From positions 39,112 to 103,111 of the forward strand of contig DATGJN010000066.1 of assembly GCA_035295165.1 (NCBI GenBank): a stretch of DNA of 64,000 nucleotides, in the 5' to 3' direction. The position numbers and the translations under genes were made by a program. How positions within the stretch are numbered: the first letter of the stretch is position 1; the number at the start of each line of letters is the position of its first letter. Under the pieces are notes generated by a model. The model ran no database searches. It saw only the letters and a list, made by a program, of their open reading frames with translations, and was not told where the DNA came from. Below, one piece after another: positions 35,396-44,333 of this stretch. This DNA comes from a bacterium. Its GTDB lineage: Bacteria; Sysuimicrobiota; Sysuimicrobiia; Sysuimicrobiales; Segetimicrobiaceae.

Positions 35396-35800
35396 TCCTG
35401 ACGGATGCGAGCCCCCTCGTCGCGCTGCTCGATAAGAAGGACCGTGACCACGATGCGTGCGTGAGGCAGGCCGCGTGGCTTTCCGCCCCGATGCTGACGA
35501 CCTGGCCGGCGTTCACCGAGGCGATGTATTTGCTCGGGCACGCCGAACCCCCGAAGGGACAAGCGATCCTGTGGGATCTCGTAACCCGTGGGGATCTCGA
35601 GATAGCCCAGGCCTCGTATCATGAAACACGCCGCATGGCAGCGCTCATGAAACAAGTATCAGGATGTGCCGATGGACCTCGCCGACGCCTCACTCATTGC
35701 CCTTGCGGAAGCACGGAGCCTGTCGCGGATATTTACACTCGACAGGCATTTCAAGGCCTACAGGCTCTCCAACAGAGAAGCGTTGGGGGTAGTGTCGTGA
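35392..35800 (+). pseudogene. PIN-domain toxin (VapC-like), frameshifted
   Basis: From ATG 35392 the frame gives a normal PIN start (MILTDASPLVALLDKKDRDH with the first acidic residue, then WPAFTEAMYLL with the second). It derails after MAALMKQ into CADGPRRRLT and runs on to 35832. Reading in the other frame from about 35650 gives KYQDVPMDLADASLIALAEA, RSLSRIFTLDRHFKAYRLSN and a stop at 35798-35800, which is the proper PIN ending with its third and fourth acidic residues (MDLADAS, FTLDRHF). A one-base gain in the A-rich ATGAAACAAGTATC stretch explains it. The restored product would be about 136 residues, the family norm. It may be a real loss of an RNase toxin or an assembly error. Confidence 0.85.
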
Positions 35801-36275
35801 CCCTCGCATCCACCGCCGGATGGCCGCCCTAGCCCCTGTTTTTCCCTGTTGGGTCCCGCGATACCTTACAGTAGGACGTGTCCTTCCTCTCACGCACACG
35901 CTCATCAGACGCAAACCACTGGACCACTTGCGCGGGTCGGTCTGTCCTCAGAGTCCTACTCGGCCATCCGTTGCAGGGCCGATTGAAGACTCATGCGGTG
36001 CGATGTCGACGAAATGGATCCCCGGCCTGCGGATCTTTCCACGGAGCCTTTGGGAGCCGCGCAGGACGCAGAGGCACTTATTCAAGGTCCTCAGCGACAC
36101 GGCGCACCTAGCCGCGCCGTCGCTGTGCATCGCGAGATAGCGTGGCGGTATGTGCCGTCGCTAGGTGCCCCGACGAGTATTCACGAATTGGCGCGCGTAC
36201 CCCGCCCACCATCAGGAGTCGGCGGCCCCCAACACGAACTCATCACCGGACCCAGGGGACATGAAGGAGACGGAG
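35801..36275. other. Intergenic stretch, no recognisable gene
   Basis: About 475 bases between the toxin pseudogene and the secreted protease. Open frames on both strands lack ribosome binding sites and family resemblance. An AAGGAG at the right end serves the gene starting at 36276. Confidence 0.5.
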
Positions 36276-37352
36276 ATGCGGCGGTGGCTCGCCCTCGCGA
36301 CGGTGTGCTGGCTGGTGACCTGCACTGTTCCTGACCGGAGCAGTGCGCAGCCTCTTGTTGACCTCGTTACGCGAGTGACGCCGTCGGTGGCGTTCGTGCT
36401 TGCGAAAGACGCGGACGGGAAACCGATGAGCGGCGGGAGCGCCTTCGTGATCGCGCCGGGCGTGCTACTGACCGCCCTGCACGTCGTGCAGCAGGCGACG
36501 GAGGTCTCCGTGCAGTTGCCGGGTGCGGCGGCGGTCGCTGCGGATGTCGTCGGGATCGACATCGACCACGACATCGCGCTGCTCCGCGCCGCGGACCTGC
36601 AGCCGGCAGGCGTTTCTCCGCTCACGCTCGGGAATTCCACCGCCGTCCAGCTGGGGCAAGCGATCGCGGTGGTCGGCTATCCGCTCTCGTCGCCCGATCA
36701 CCCGACCGTGACGGTGACGCAGGGAATCGTGAGCGCGCTCCGCACCCAGGAGGGGATGTTGCAGATCGACGCCGCGATCAACCCGGGCGCGAGCGGGGGG
36801 CCTGTGCTGACGGCCGACGGGCGGGTGATCGGCATCGTCGACGCTTCGCTGCGCGGGGCCCAGAGTTTCAACTTCGCCGTTCCGATCGATCTCGCGAAGC
36901 CGCTCGCGGAGCGCGCCCCGACCCTCGGCCGGCTGCCGTTGCCGCTCACGTCATCAAAGGAGGTGACGCTCGGGCACTCGGGGAGCGGCATCGGTCCGGG
37001 GAGACACGAGGAACGCGAAGGGAGCGCGTGCGTAGACCCGCCGCCCCACGCCGCCGTCCTCGCGGAGGTGCGGGTCACGTTGGATGTCCAGCGCCCGCTG
37101 CACATGCTCGCCTGGCTGTCCTGGGAACGGGGCATCCCGCCCGAGGACCCGAACAAGTTCGCGCAGATCGACGACACGGTACCGAGCCAGCTGATCAAGC
37201 CCCTGACGCTGGAGGCTCCGCCGGCGACCGTGTGCCTCAACTATCTCGTGTACAACAACGGCGGGGGCGGCGCGAACCGGACCTTCGGCGTCACCTACAC
37301 GCTCGTCTACCAAGTCTTCGACGTGCCGTCCACCATCGCGGGGTCGAACTGA
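36276..37352 (+). CDS. Secreted S1C (trypsin/DegP-type) serine protease
   Basis: A 358-residue protein from ATG 36276, chosen over the upstream in-frame ATG 36261 because AAGGAG sits six bases before it and the signal peptide starts here (residues 1-25, WLALATVCWLVTCTV, AQ-end). The triad is His69 in LLTALHVV, Asp99 in DHDIALL, and Ser173 in NPGASGGPVL. The catalytic core ends near residue 220 (FNFAVPIDLAKPL). The last 120 residues are not a PDZ domain; they carry Pro-rich VDPPPHAAVLAEVRVTLDV and end with Gly-rich YNNGGGGANRTFG, which I do not recognise. Convergent with the ArgH-like gene. Confidence 0.87.
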   Translation: MRRWLALATVCWLVTCTVPDRSSAQPLVDLVTRVTPSVAFVLAKDADGKPMSGGSAFVIAPGVLLTALHVVQQATEVSVQLPGAAAVAADVVGIDIDHDIALLRAADLQPAGVSPLTLGNSTAVQLGQAIAVVGYPLSSPDHPTVTVTQGIVSALRTQEGMLQIDAAINPGASGGPVLTADGRVIGIVDASLRGAQSFNFAVPIDLAKPLAERAPTLGRLPLPLTSSKEVTLGHSGSGIGPGRHEEREGSACVDPPPHAAVLAEVRVTLDVQRPLHMLAWLSWERGIPPEDPNKFAQIDDTVPSQLIKPLTLEAPPATVCLNYLVYNNGGGGANRTFGVTYTLVYQVFDVPSTIAGSN

Positions 37353-37374
37353 GCGCCCGGCGCCGCGCGCGGGA

Positions 37375-38874
37375 TCACGAGCCGCCCGGCCGCCCCCGAG
37401 CGATCTCGTCGCACCGGGTCTCGAGCAGCGCGCGGGAAGAGTGGAGTCGCTCCCGCGCCCCGGCGGTCCATCGCTCCGTGTCGTCCAGCGACCGGCCGAC
37501 CGCCGCAAGCTCCGCGTCGATCTTCTCCGGTGCCGGTCCGCCGACGCTCGTCCGCGTCGTGACGAACGTGCGCGGGTCGAGCAGCGCCTGCAGCTCGGCG
37601 GTCTCGAACGCCGCCGGCCGCCCGAGCACGTCGCCGGTCACGGCGCGCATCAACTCCTGCGTCCACGTCCGCGGATCCGGCGCGCGATGCACCATCGCCG
37701 ACACCACGGTGTGCGCCTGGCGCTGCGACGTGCCGTACCGGCGCACCATCGCGTCCATCAGCTCCGTCGCGGTCGCCCCGGACGCCACGATCTCCTCGGG
37801 GGCCGCGCCGGGACCGATCGTCATGGACATGAGCGCGAGGTCGAGGACGCGCGCGACGTCGGCCGCGTCGTCGAGCGTGCGCCAGAGGTCCGCCTGGAGT
37901 TCCGACGTCGCGCGATTGTCGTCTTCGAACGGGGTCGCGGCCACGCCCGCGATCTCGCCGGCCAGCATGCCCGCCGCGCGCGCGGCGCGCGCGCGCAGAT
38001 GCTCGACGAAGACCAAGTTCCGCTTCTGCGGCATCATGCTGCTAATCTGGACGAACCCCGGGTCGATCGTCACCAGCGGCCGCGGACCGGTGCCCCACGC
38101 CTCGACCATGGCCAGCAGCCGGCTGTCGCCGGCGAGCGCCACGCCGCATGCCGCGAGCGCCGAGAGCGCGTAATCGGCGCCCACCACGGCGTCGTACGTG
38201 TTCTCGACGAGCCCGTCGAACCCCAGCAGGCGTGCGGTGTCGCGGCGGTCGAACGCGAACGCGGTCCCCGCGAGCGCGCACGCGCCGAGCGGAGACCGGT
38301 TCACCTGATCATAGGCGAACCGGTAGCGCGCGAGATCGCGGAGCACCGTTTCGGCGTACCCGGCGAGCACGTGTCCCACGGTGGTTGGCTGCGCCGGCTG
38401 GCCGTGGGTGCGCGCGAGCAGGAGCACGTCGCGGCCGTCACGCGCGCGTGTCGCGGCCGCCCGCCCGAGCCCGAGCGTCGCATCGACGACCGCGAGGAGC
38501 CGGCCGCGGACGATCATCCGAAACGCGCCGGCGTCCAAATCGTTGCGACTGCGGGCCAGTTGGAGATTGCCCGCGACGTCGGCCCCCAGCCGCCCGGCGA
38601 GCGCGCGCTCCACGAAGAAGTACACGTCCTCGACGTCGGGATCGTATTCGAGCGAGGCGGGCGGGACCCCAGCGAGCACCTCCAGCCCATGGAGGAGCCG
38701 CGCCGCCTGGTCCTGCGTGAGGACGCCGCCCGAGGCGAGCGTGACCACGTGCGCGCGGCTCGCCTCGATCAGCACCGGGTAGAGATCGGCCTTCCAGGCG
38801 TCGAAGATCGGCTTGAGCACGGCCGTGCGATAGCGGTCCCTGAGATCTCGGCTTCCGGATACCCCTTCGCTCAC
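37375..38874 (-). CDS. Argininosuccinate lyase-like enzyme (fumarase/aspartase superfamily)
   Basis: A 499-residue lyase from GTG 38874 (GGAGG eight bases upstream). The superfamily signature with the catalytic Ser loop is FVQISSMMPQKRNLVFVEHL. Two other conserved regions are NLQLARSRNDLDAGAFRM and LLARTHGQPAQPTTVGHVLA, the order seen in ArgH. It has about 40 residues more than E. coli ArgH (457). No argG or other arginine gene is near; instead a ROK regulator precedes it by 94 bases. So a catabolic or side role, such as splitting another N-substituted aspartate as in EDDS lyase, is possible. Arginine synthesis remains the default for the family. Confidence 0.85.
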   Translation of the reverse strand: MSEGVSGSRDLRDRYRTAVLKPIFDAWKADLYPVLIEASRAHVVTLASGGVLTQDQAARLLHGLEVLAGVPPASLEYDPDVEDVYFFVERALAGRLGADVAGNLQLARSRNDLDAGAFRMIVRGRLLAVVDATLGLGRAAATRARDGRDVLLLARTHGQPAQPTTVGHVLAGYAETVLRDLARYRFAYDQVNRSPLGACALAGTAFAFDRRDTARLLGFDGLVENTYDAVVGADYALSALAACGVALAGDSRLLAMVEAWGTGPRPLVTIDPGFVQISSMMPQKRNLVFVEHLRARAARAAGMLAGEIAGVAATPFEDDNRATSELQADLWRTLDDAADVARVLDLALMSMTIGPGAAPEEIVASGATATELMDAMVRRYGTSQRQAHTVVSAMVHRAPDPRTWTQELMRAVTGDVLGRPAAFETAELQALLDPRTFVTTRTSVGGPAPEKIDAELAAVGRSLDDTERWTAGARERLHSSRALLETRCDEIARGRPGGS

Positions 38875-38968
38875 GACTGCGTCCTCCGAGGCGGGGCGGC
38901 CGCGTCTCCGGGCGGCCCGGCTGCATGCACACGTTCTCCGGGACCCCGGAACTCCCTGTGCGTCCTCG

Positions 38969-40183
38969 CTACGCGCCCTCGCGACCCTCCGCCGGCCCCG
39001 CGGGCAGCGCCGGCTCGAAGACGAGCGCCCGCGCAACCGCGCCCATCACGGTCCCCTGATCGCCCAACTCCGCTCGAACGATGGCCGGGCCGCCCGGCAG
39101 CGCCGCGGCGACGTGCGCGCGGATGCGGTCGAGCATGAGATCGGCCGACCGCATCACGCCTCCGCCGAGGACAATCATGTCCGGATCGAGGAGCGCGCCG
39201 ATGTTCGCCACTGCGACCGCAAGCGCGTCCGCGGTGTCGGCCACGATCTCGCGCGCATCCGGGTCCCCGTCGCGCGCGGCGGCGAACACGTGAAGCGCGG
39301 AGATTCCGTCGGGGGCGCCGGCGAGTTCCACGATCCGGCCTCCGCCGCCGCGGGCCACGACCTGGCGCGCCCGCCGGGCGATGCCGGGTCCCGCCGCGAA
39401 CGTTTCCAGACATCCAAACTCGGTGAACGGGGTCCCGACGTACCGCCGGTCGAACACGGTGAAGCCGACCTCGCCTGCGGCCTCGCGGCGTCCCCGATAG
39501 AGCTCGCCTTCGAGAATGATGCCCGCGCCGATGCCCGTGCCGATCACGACGCACACGGCACTCCTCGTTCCCTGCGCCGCGCCGAACCAGAACTCGCCGA
39601 GCGCGACCATGTTGGCGTCGTTCTCGACCACCGCAGGCGCGCCGAAGCGCGTCTCGAGCTCGGCGGCGAGGGCGACGTCACGCCAGCCGACGGCGGGCGC
39701 ATGAACGACGACACCGCCGCGCGTCACCCCCGGCACCCCGACGCCGATCGCCCGCACGCGGGTCGATGGGACCCCGCTCGCGTCAAGCAGTGCTCGCACC
39801 GCGTCGTACAGCCGCTGCGCCGCGAGCGACGACCCTTCGAGTACAATCGGGACGTTGACGGTGTGAACGACCCGCCCGCTGAGATCTGCGATCGCCCCGG
39901 CCAGGTGGCTGCCGCCGACGTCCACCCCGATGACGTAGCCCATCGTCGCGTTGAACCGAAGCAGCAGCGGTTTCCGACCGCCGCTGGATCGCCCCTTGGT
40001 TTCGACCGTCACCAGGCCTTCGGCCGCGAGCCCCCGAATCACGCGGAGCACCGTAGGGGCGCTGAGCGTGGTGATGCGGGCCAGTTCGGCCTGCGAGACC
40101 AGTCCTCGCGCCCTGAGCGCGTGGATCACCGCGAGCCGGTTAATCTCTCTGGCAACGGTGTTGCTCTTGACAACGGGTCGCAT
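38969..40183 (-). CDS. ROK family transcriptional regulator
   Basis: A 404-residue protein from ATG 40183. Residues about 10-75 form a winged helix (VIHALRARGLVSQAELARIT, TLSAPTVLRVIRGLAAEGLV). The rest is a ROK kinase fold: GVDVGGSHLAGAIADLSGRV (phosphate loop), GVGVPGVTRGG, VVENDANMVALGEFWFGAAQ, VVIGTGIGAGIILEGELYRG, and EVGFTVF in the zinc region. The usual H-C-x-C-G-x-x-G-C-x-E zinc site is reduced to FGCLETFAAG, so zinc binding is weakened, as in many NagC/Mlc-like sugar-responsive repressors that no longer phosphorylate. It is divergent from an ABC importer; the palindrome at 40195-40217 lies just before its start. Confidence 0.92.
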   Translation of the reverse strand: MRPVVKSNTVAREINRLAVIHALRARGLVSQAELARITTLSAPTVLRVIRGLAAEGLVTVETKGRSSGGRKPLLLRFNATMGYVIGVDVGGSHLAGAIADLSGRVVHTVNVPIVLEGSSLAAQRLYDAVRALLDASGVPSTRVRAIGVGVPGVTRGGVVVHAPAVGWRDVALAAELETRFGAPAVVENDANMVALGEFWFGAAQGTRSAVCVVIGTGIGAGIILEGELYRGRREAAGEVGFTVFDRRYVGTPFTEFGCLETFAAGPGIARRARQVVARGGGGRIVELAGAPDGISALHVFAAARDGDPDAREIVADTADALAVAVANIGALLDPDMIVLGGGVMRSADLMLDRIRAHVAAALPGGPAIVRAELGDQGTVMGAVARALVFEPALPAGPAEGREGA

Positions 40184-40194
40184 GGATGGATATC

Positions 40195-40217
40195 TTTCTT
40201 ATGAATAGAAAGAAAGT
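40195..40217. promoter_or_regulatory. Probable ROK operator in the divergent promoter region
   Basis: A perfect inverted repeat CTTTCTT-9 bases-AAGAAAG, A/T-rich in an otherwise G+C-rich setting, lies 12 bases upstream of the ROK start codon. On the minus strand it overlaps a TATACT box at 40216-40221. ROK repressors such as NagC and XylR bind comparable A/T-rich palindromes. The match to this regulator is inference. Confidence 0.55.
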
Positions 40218-40413
40218 ATATCCCGATCGTACAAGAGCCCGATCTTGAATGTCAAGCCGCAGCGCCGGCGCGCAGGTGCGGCGTGGAGGACCCGGTCAGA
40301 ACACGCGGATCGGCGAGATGCGATTCAGACGCCGGCCCATCAACAAAACCGCAGCGTCAATCGACCGTCGGAGAACGCATGTCTGCTCGAGACAATCAGG
40401 GGGGTGGCTTCTG

Positions 40414-41472
40414 ATGATTCGGCGTCATCGATCTACAGGATGGCTGGCCGGGTTCGTGCTCCTGCTCGCGCTCGTCGTGTCCGTGCCGGCCGGCGGCTTG
40501 GCGCAGGCCGCCAACACGCTCATCATCTACACGGCGCGCGACAAGGCGATCTTCGACTACGTTGTCGCGAAGTTCGAGGAGCGGTATCCGGAGTACAAGG
40601 GCAACGTCCAGGTCCTGAACATGGGCGCCCAGCAGGAACTCGAGCGGGTGCGCGCCGAGAAGGCCAACCCTCAGGCGGACATCTGGTGGGGTGGAACGCA
40701 GCAGGCGTTTGAGATCGCCGCGCAAGAAGGGCTCCTCGCGTCGACGAAGCCGTCGTTCGCGAGCCAGATCCCGGCCCAGGACAAGGGCGCGAACGGCACG
40801 TGGTACGGAGAGATCCTGCTGCCCGAGGTCATCATGTACAACTCCCAGGCGCTCAAGCCCAACGAAGCGCCGCAGGACTGGGACGAACTGCTCGATCCCA
40901 AGTGGAAGGGCAAGATCATCATCCGCGGGGTCGCGCCGTCCGGGACGATGCACACGATCTTCGACTCGATGATCGCGCGCTTCTACAAGGTCGACAACAA
41001 TCCGAACCGCGGGTACGATTGGCTCCGCAAACTCGACGCGAACACCAAGTCCTACGCGGCCGACCCGACCGCCCTCTACCTCGCGATCGCCCGCCAGGAG
41101 GGCCTCGTGAGCGTGTGGGATCTGCAGGACATCCTGATCGAGAAGGAACAGCAGAAGCTGCCGTTCGACTACGTGATGCCGAAGAGCGGCGCGCCCGTGC
41201 TCGTGGACGGCGTCGCCGAGGTGAAGGGCACGAAGCACACGCAGGCCGCGGACCGATTCTTGGAGTTGCTGTACACGCCGGAGGTTCGCCTGGCGCTGAC
41301 CGCAGAATTCTATCAGATCTCGACGACGCCGATGGGATCGATGCCGCAGCCGGCGTGGCTGAAGACCCTGCGCCTCAAGACGATGGACGTGCCCTGGAGC
41401 CTGATCACGGCGCACGACCAGGAGTGGATCCAGTACTGGGATCAGAACATCAAGGGCAAGGGCGGGCGCTAG
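40414..41472 (+). CDS. ABC transporter substrate-binding protein, Fe3+/polyamine-type (family 1/6)
   Basis: A 352-residue binding protein from ATG 40414 (GGGGGG upstream). Signal peptide at residues about 8-32 (GWLAGFVLLLALVVSVPAGG, cut near AQA). The mature start is NTLIIYTARDKAIFDYVVAK, then VRAEKANPQADIWWGGTQQA, GEILLPEVIMYNSQALKPN, WDELLDPKWKGKIIIRG, and a C-terminal AADRFLELLYTPEVRLAL. This is the layout of FbpA/AfuA and PotD/spermidine-type receptors. It lacks an obvious Tyr-Tyr iron ligand pair, so the ligand could be a phosphonate or other small acid. First gene of a complete importer operon that ends with a creatininase-family gene. Confidence 0.9.
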   Translation: MIRRHRSTGWLAGFVLLLALVVSVPAGGLAQAANTLIIYTARDKAIFDYVVAKFEERYPEYKGNVQVLNMGAQQELERVRAEKANPQADIWWGGTQQAFEIAAQEGLLASTKPSFASQIPAQDKGANGTWYGEILLPEVIMYNSQALKPNEAPQDWDELLDPKWKGKIIIRGVAPSGTMHTIFDSMIARFYKVDNNPNRGYDWLRKLDANTKSYAADPTALYLAIARQEGLVSVWDLQDILIEKEQQKLPFDYVMPKSGAPVLVDGVAEVKGTKHTQAADRFLELLYTPEVRLALTAEFYQISTTPMGSMPQPAWLKTLRLKTMDVPWSLITAHDQEWIQYWDQNIKGKGGR

Positions 41473-41511
41473 CCGGCCGGCGACGTCGGCCCACGCGGAA
41501 GGAGCGGGCGT

Positions 41512-42585
41512 CTGCTTAGGGTCGCCGTCGAGCACGTCACGAAGACGTTCCCCGGCGGCACCACCGCCGTGCGCGACGCCGACCTGGCCGTCGCCCCGGG
41601 CGAGTTCTTCACGCTCCTCGGGCCGTCCGGGTGCGGGAAGACGACGATCCTCCGGATGCTCGCCGGGTTCCTCCTGCCCTCGGCGGGCCGGATCGTGTTC
41701 GGAGAGCAGGACGTCACGCGCGTCCCGCCGAACCGGCGCGGCACCGCGATGGTGTTCCAGAACTACGCGCTGTTTCCGCACCTGAGCGTGTTCGAGAACG
41801 TCGCGTTCGGCCTCAGGATCCGGCGCGTCTCCGCGGCGGACCTGCGGCGACGGGTCGGCGAGGCGCTGGCGCAGGTGCGCCTCACCCACCTGGAGGGCCG
41901 CCGGATCGACCAGCTCTCCGGCGGCCAGCAGCAGCGGGTGGCGCTCGCGCGCGCGCTCGTCGTCCAGCCGAACGTGCTGCTGCTCGACGAACCCCTGTCC
42001 AACCTCGACGCCAAACTGCGCGAGGAGACCCGGGCCGAGATCCGGCGGATTCAGACCGCCGCCGGCATCACCACCGTGTACGTCACTCATGACCAGGCCG
42101 AGGCCATGGCGGTCTCCGACCGAATCGCGGTCATGTCCGCCGGCGAGATCCACCAGATCGGCACGCCCCCGGAAGTGTACTACCGCCCGGCGACACGGTT
42201 CGTCGCCGAGTTCATCGGCAAGAACAACCTCGTCCAGGGCACGCTCGTCGCGGCGTCGGGACGCTCCGGTACCGTGGACGCCGGCGACGGGCTGCGGCTC
42301 GAGGTCCCGCTCGACGGGCGGCCGGGCCCCGGACCGGCGACTGGTACCCGGGTGCTGCTCTCCATCCGTCCGGAGGCGTTTCGTGTGGCCGCGCCCGGCG
42401 AGACGCGGAACGTGCTCGCGGGCACGGTGCGACGCCACGAGTTCGGAGGCGCCTACACCGAGTACTCCGTCGCCGCCGGCGGCCGCGACTGGACCGTCTG
42501 GCTTCCGCGCGAGGGGCTGGACGCGTACGCGGCCGGGACCACGCTCCGGTTGGCGGTGGCCCAGATCTACGTGGTCGCGTCGTGA
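41512..42585 (+). CDS. ABC transporter ATP-binding protein (PotA/FbpC-type)
   Basis: A 357-residue ATPase. The first beta strand (RVAVEHVTKTFPGGTTAV) lies before the first ATG/GTG in frame (GTG 41569) and is needed for the fold. AAGGAG at 41499-41504 is seven bases from a CTG at 41512, so a CTG start is the best fit. Motifs: Walker A GPSGCGKTT, Q-loop MVFQNYALFPH, signature LSGGQQQR, Walker B VLLLDEPLSNLD, H-loop YVTHDQAEAM. A C-terminal TOBE domain follows (about 240-357, LLSIRPEAFRVA). It energises the fused permease encoded next, which it overlaps by one base (TGATG). Confidence 0.93.
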   Translation: MLRVAVEHVTKTFPGGTTAVRDADLAVAPGEFFTLLGPSGCGKTTILRMLAGFLLPSAGRIVFGEQDVTRVPPNRRGTAMVFQNYALFPHLSVFENVAFGLRIRRVSAADLRRRVGEALAQVRLTHLEGRRIDQLSGGQQQRVALARALVVQPNVLLLDEPLSNLDAKLREETRAEIRRIQTAAGITTVYVTHDQAEAMAVSDRIAVMSAGEIHQIGTPPEVYYRPATRFVAEFIGKNNLVQGTLVAASGRSGTVDAGDGLRLEVPLDGRPGPGPATGTRVLLSIRPEAFRVAAPGETRNVLAGTVRRHEFGGAYTEYSVAAGGRDWTVWLPREGLDAYAAGTTLRLAVAQIYVVAS

Positions 42586-44297
42586 TGGAGCCTGCCGCAG
42601 GCCGGCCGGCACTCCCGCGGGCCGCCTCGCCGTGGATCTCGTACGCTGCGGTCGCGGCGGTCGCCGTGACGCTGTACGGCTACGTCGTCCTGCCGCTGCT
42701 CGCGACGTTCCGCGAGGGCGTCACCGGAGCGCACGGGTTCACGTTCGAGCAGTACCGCGCGTTCTTCTCGCTCCTGCACCCGGCCAACCTCGAGTCGCTG
42801 CGAACCAGCCTGTGGATCTCGATCATGAGTGTGCTCACCTGCGGGAGCGTCGGGGTCACGCTGGCGTTCCTCCTGAACCGGATCGAGTTCCCCGGACGTC
42901 GCGCCCTGGAGATCGTCTCGCTGGTGCCGCTGGCGCTCCCGCCGCTGATCGGCGTCTACACCTTTGTGTTCCTGTACGCTGAGAGCGGCATCGTGCCCCG
43001 CGGCCTGCAGGCGATCTTCCACCTCCACGCCGCGCCGTTCGCGCTGCGCGGCCTCGTGGGCGTCATCGTCGTCCACACGTTTACGATGTACCCGTACTTC
43101 TACCTCGCCGCCGCTGCCGCGCTCGCCGGCCTGGATCCGTCGCTCGAAGAAGCCGCGAGCAACCTCGGCGCGGGCCGCTGGCACGTCTGGACCCGCGTGA
43201 TCCTGCCCCTGTTGACCCCGGCGCTCGTCGCCGGGTCGCTCCTCGTCTTCATGGTCTCGATGGCGTCGTACACGGCGCCGCTGATCTTTGGCGTGGACCG
43301 CACGATGACGATGCAGATCTACATCTCGCGGACCAACGGCGATCTTGCGCTCGCCTCCGCGCAGGCCACAATCCTGTCGGCGGTCTCGATCGGGTTCCTG
43401 ATCGCGATGCGCTGGTATCAGGGCCGGCGCATCTACCGCAGCCTGTCCAAGGGGACGGCGGCGGCGCGCGCCGAGGTGCGGCACCCGATGGGGCGGGCAC
43501 TCGTGGTGTCCGCCGCGGCACTGCTCGTCCTGATCCTGATCGCGCCGATCCTGGTGCTGGTCCTGATCTCGTTCTCGAAGGACGCGACCTGGACCGTCCA
43601 GGTCCTCCCGCCGGTGTACACGCTCGAGAACTATGCGCGCCTGGTGACCGACCGCCAGACGTGGCTGCCGATCCGCAACAGCCTCGACATGAGCACGCTC
43701 TCGACGCTGGGGGACGTGCTGCTGGGCGTCGCCGCAGCGTACGTGATCGCCAGGCTGGCCGTCCGGGGCAAGGGGCTGCTGGACATCGCGGTGATGCTGC
43801 CGTGGGCGCTGCCCGGCACGGTCGTCGGCATCAACCTGATCACCGCGTTCAACCAGCCGTCGGTGTTCAGCCTGGAGCGGATCCTCGTCGGCACGTTCTG
43901 GATCCTGCCGCTGGCGTACTTCGTCCGCGGCCTCCCGCTGGTGTTCCGCTCGACGTCGGCCACGATGGCGCAGCTCGATCCGGCGCTTGAAGAGGCCGCG
44001 GCGAACCTCGGCGCGTCCTGGTGGTACGCGTTCAGGCGGGTGACGCTGCCGCTGATCGGCCGGGGCGTGCTCGCCGGGGCGTTGCTGGCGTTCGCGCAGG
44101 GCGTCGGTGAGTTCGTCGCGTCGATCTTGATCTACACGCCGGCGAGCCGGCCGCTGTCGGTCGCGATCTACAACGAGCTGTACTCGTTTCAGTTCGGCAC
44201 CGCGGCCGCATACGGCGTGTTTCAAGTCCTGATCGTGCTGGTCGTGCTCACGATCGTGCGGGGACCGAGTCGAAACGGCACGCTGCCGATGGGCTGA
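42585..44297 (+). CDS. ABC transporter permease, two fused membrane domains (FbpB-like)
   Basis: A 570-residue permease from ATG 42585 (GTG 42582 is an equal alternative, overlapping the ATPase stop). It holds two complete BPD-type halves in one chain: half 1, about residues 20-280, with EAA loop LEEAASNLGAGRWHVWTRVI; half 2, about 300-560, with EAA loop LEEAAANLGASWWYAFRRVT. About 12 hydrophobic helices are visible. Such fusions are typical of ferric-iron and some phosphonate/thiamine-type importers (FbpB, AfuB, SfuB). One chain can pair with an ATPase homodimer. It follows the binding protein and ATPase genes in order. Confidence 0.93.
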   Translation: MEPAAGRPALPRAASPWISYAAVAAVAVTLYGYVVLPLLATFREGVTGAHGFTFEQYRAFFSLLHPANLESLRTSLWISIMSVLTCGSVGVTLAFLLNRIEFPGRRALEIVSLVPLALPPLIGVYTFVFLYAESGIVPRGLQAIFHLHAAPFALRGLVGVIVVHTFTMYPYFYLAAAAALAGLDPSLEEAASNLGAGRWHVWTRVILPLLTPALVAGSLLVFMVSMASYTAPLIFGVDRTMTMQIYISRTNGDLALASAQATILSAVSIGFLIAMRWYQGRRIYRSLSKGTAAARAEVRHPMGRALVVSAAALLVLILIAPILVLVLISFSKDATWTVQVLPPVYTLENYARLVTDRQTWLPIRNSLDMSTLSTLGDVLLGVAAAYVIARLAVRGKGLLDIAVMLPWALPGTVVGINLITAFNQPSVFSLERILVGTFWILPLAYFVRGLPLVFRSTSATMAQLDPALEEAAANLGASWWYAFRRVTLPLIGRGVLAGALLAFAQGVGEFVASILIYTPASRPLSVAIYNELYSFQFGTAAAYGVFQVLIVLVVLTIVRGPSRNGTLPMG

Positions 44298-44333
44298 GCC
44301 CGTGCGGCGCGAACCGGAGGGAGGCACATCACG

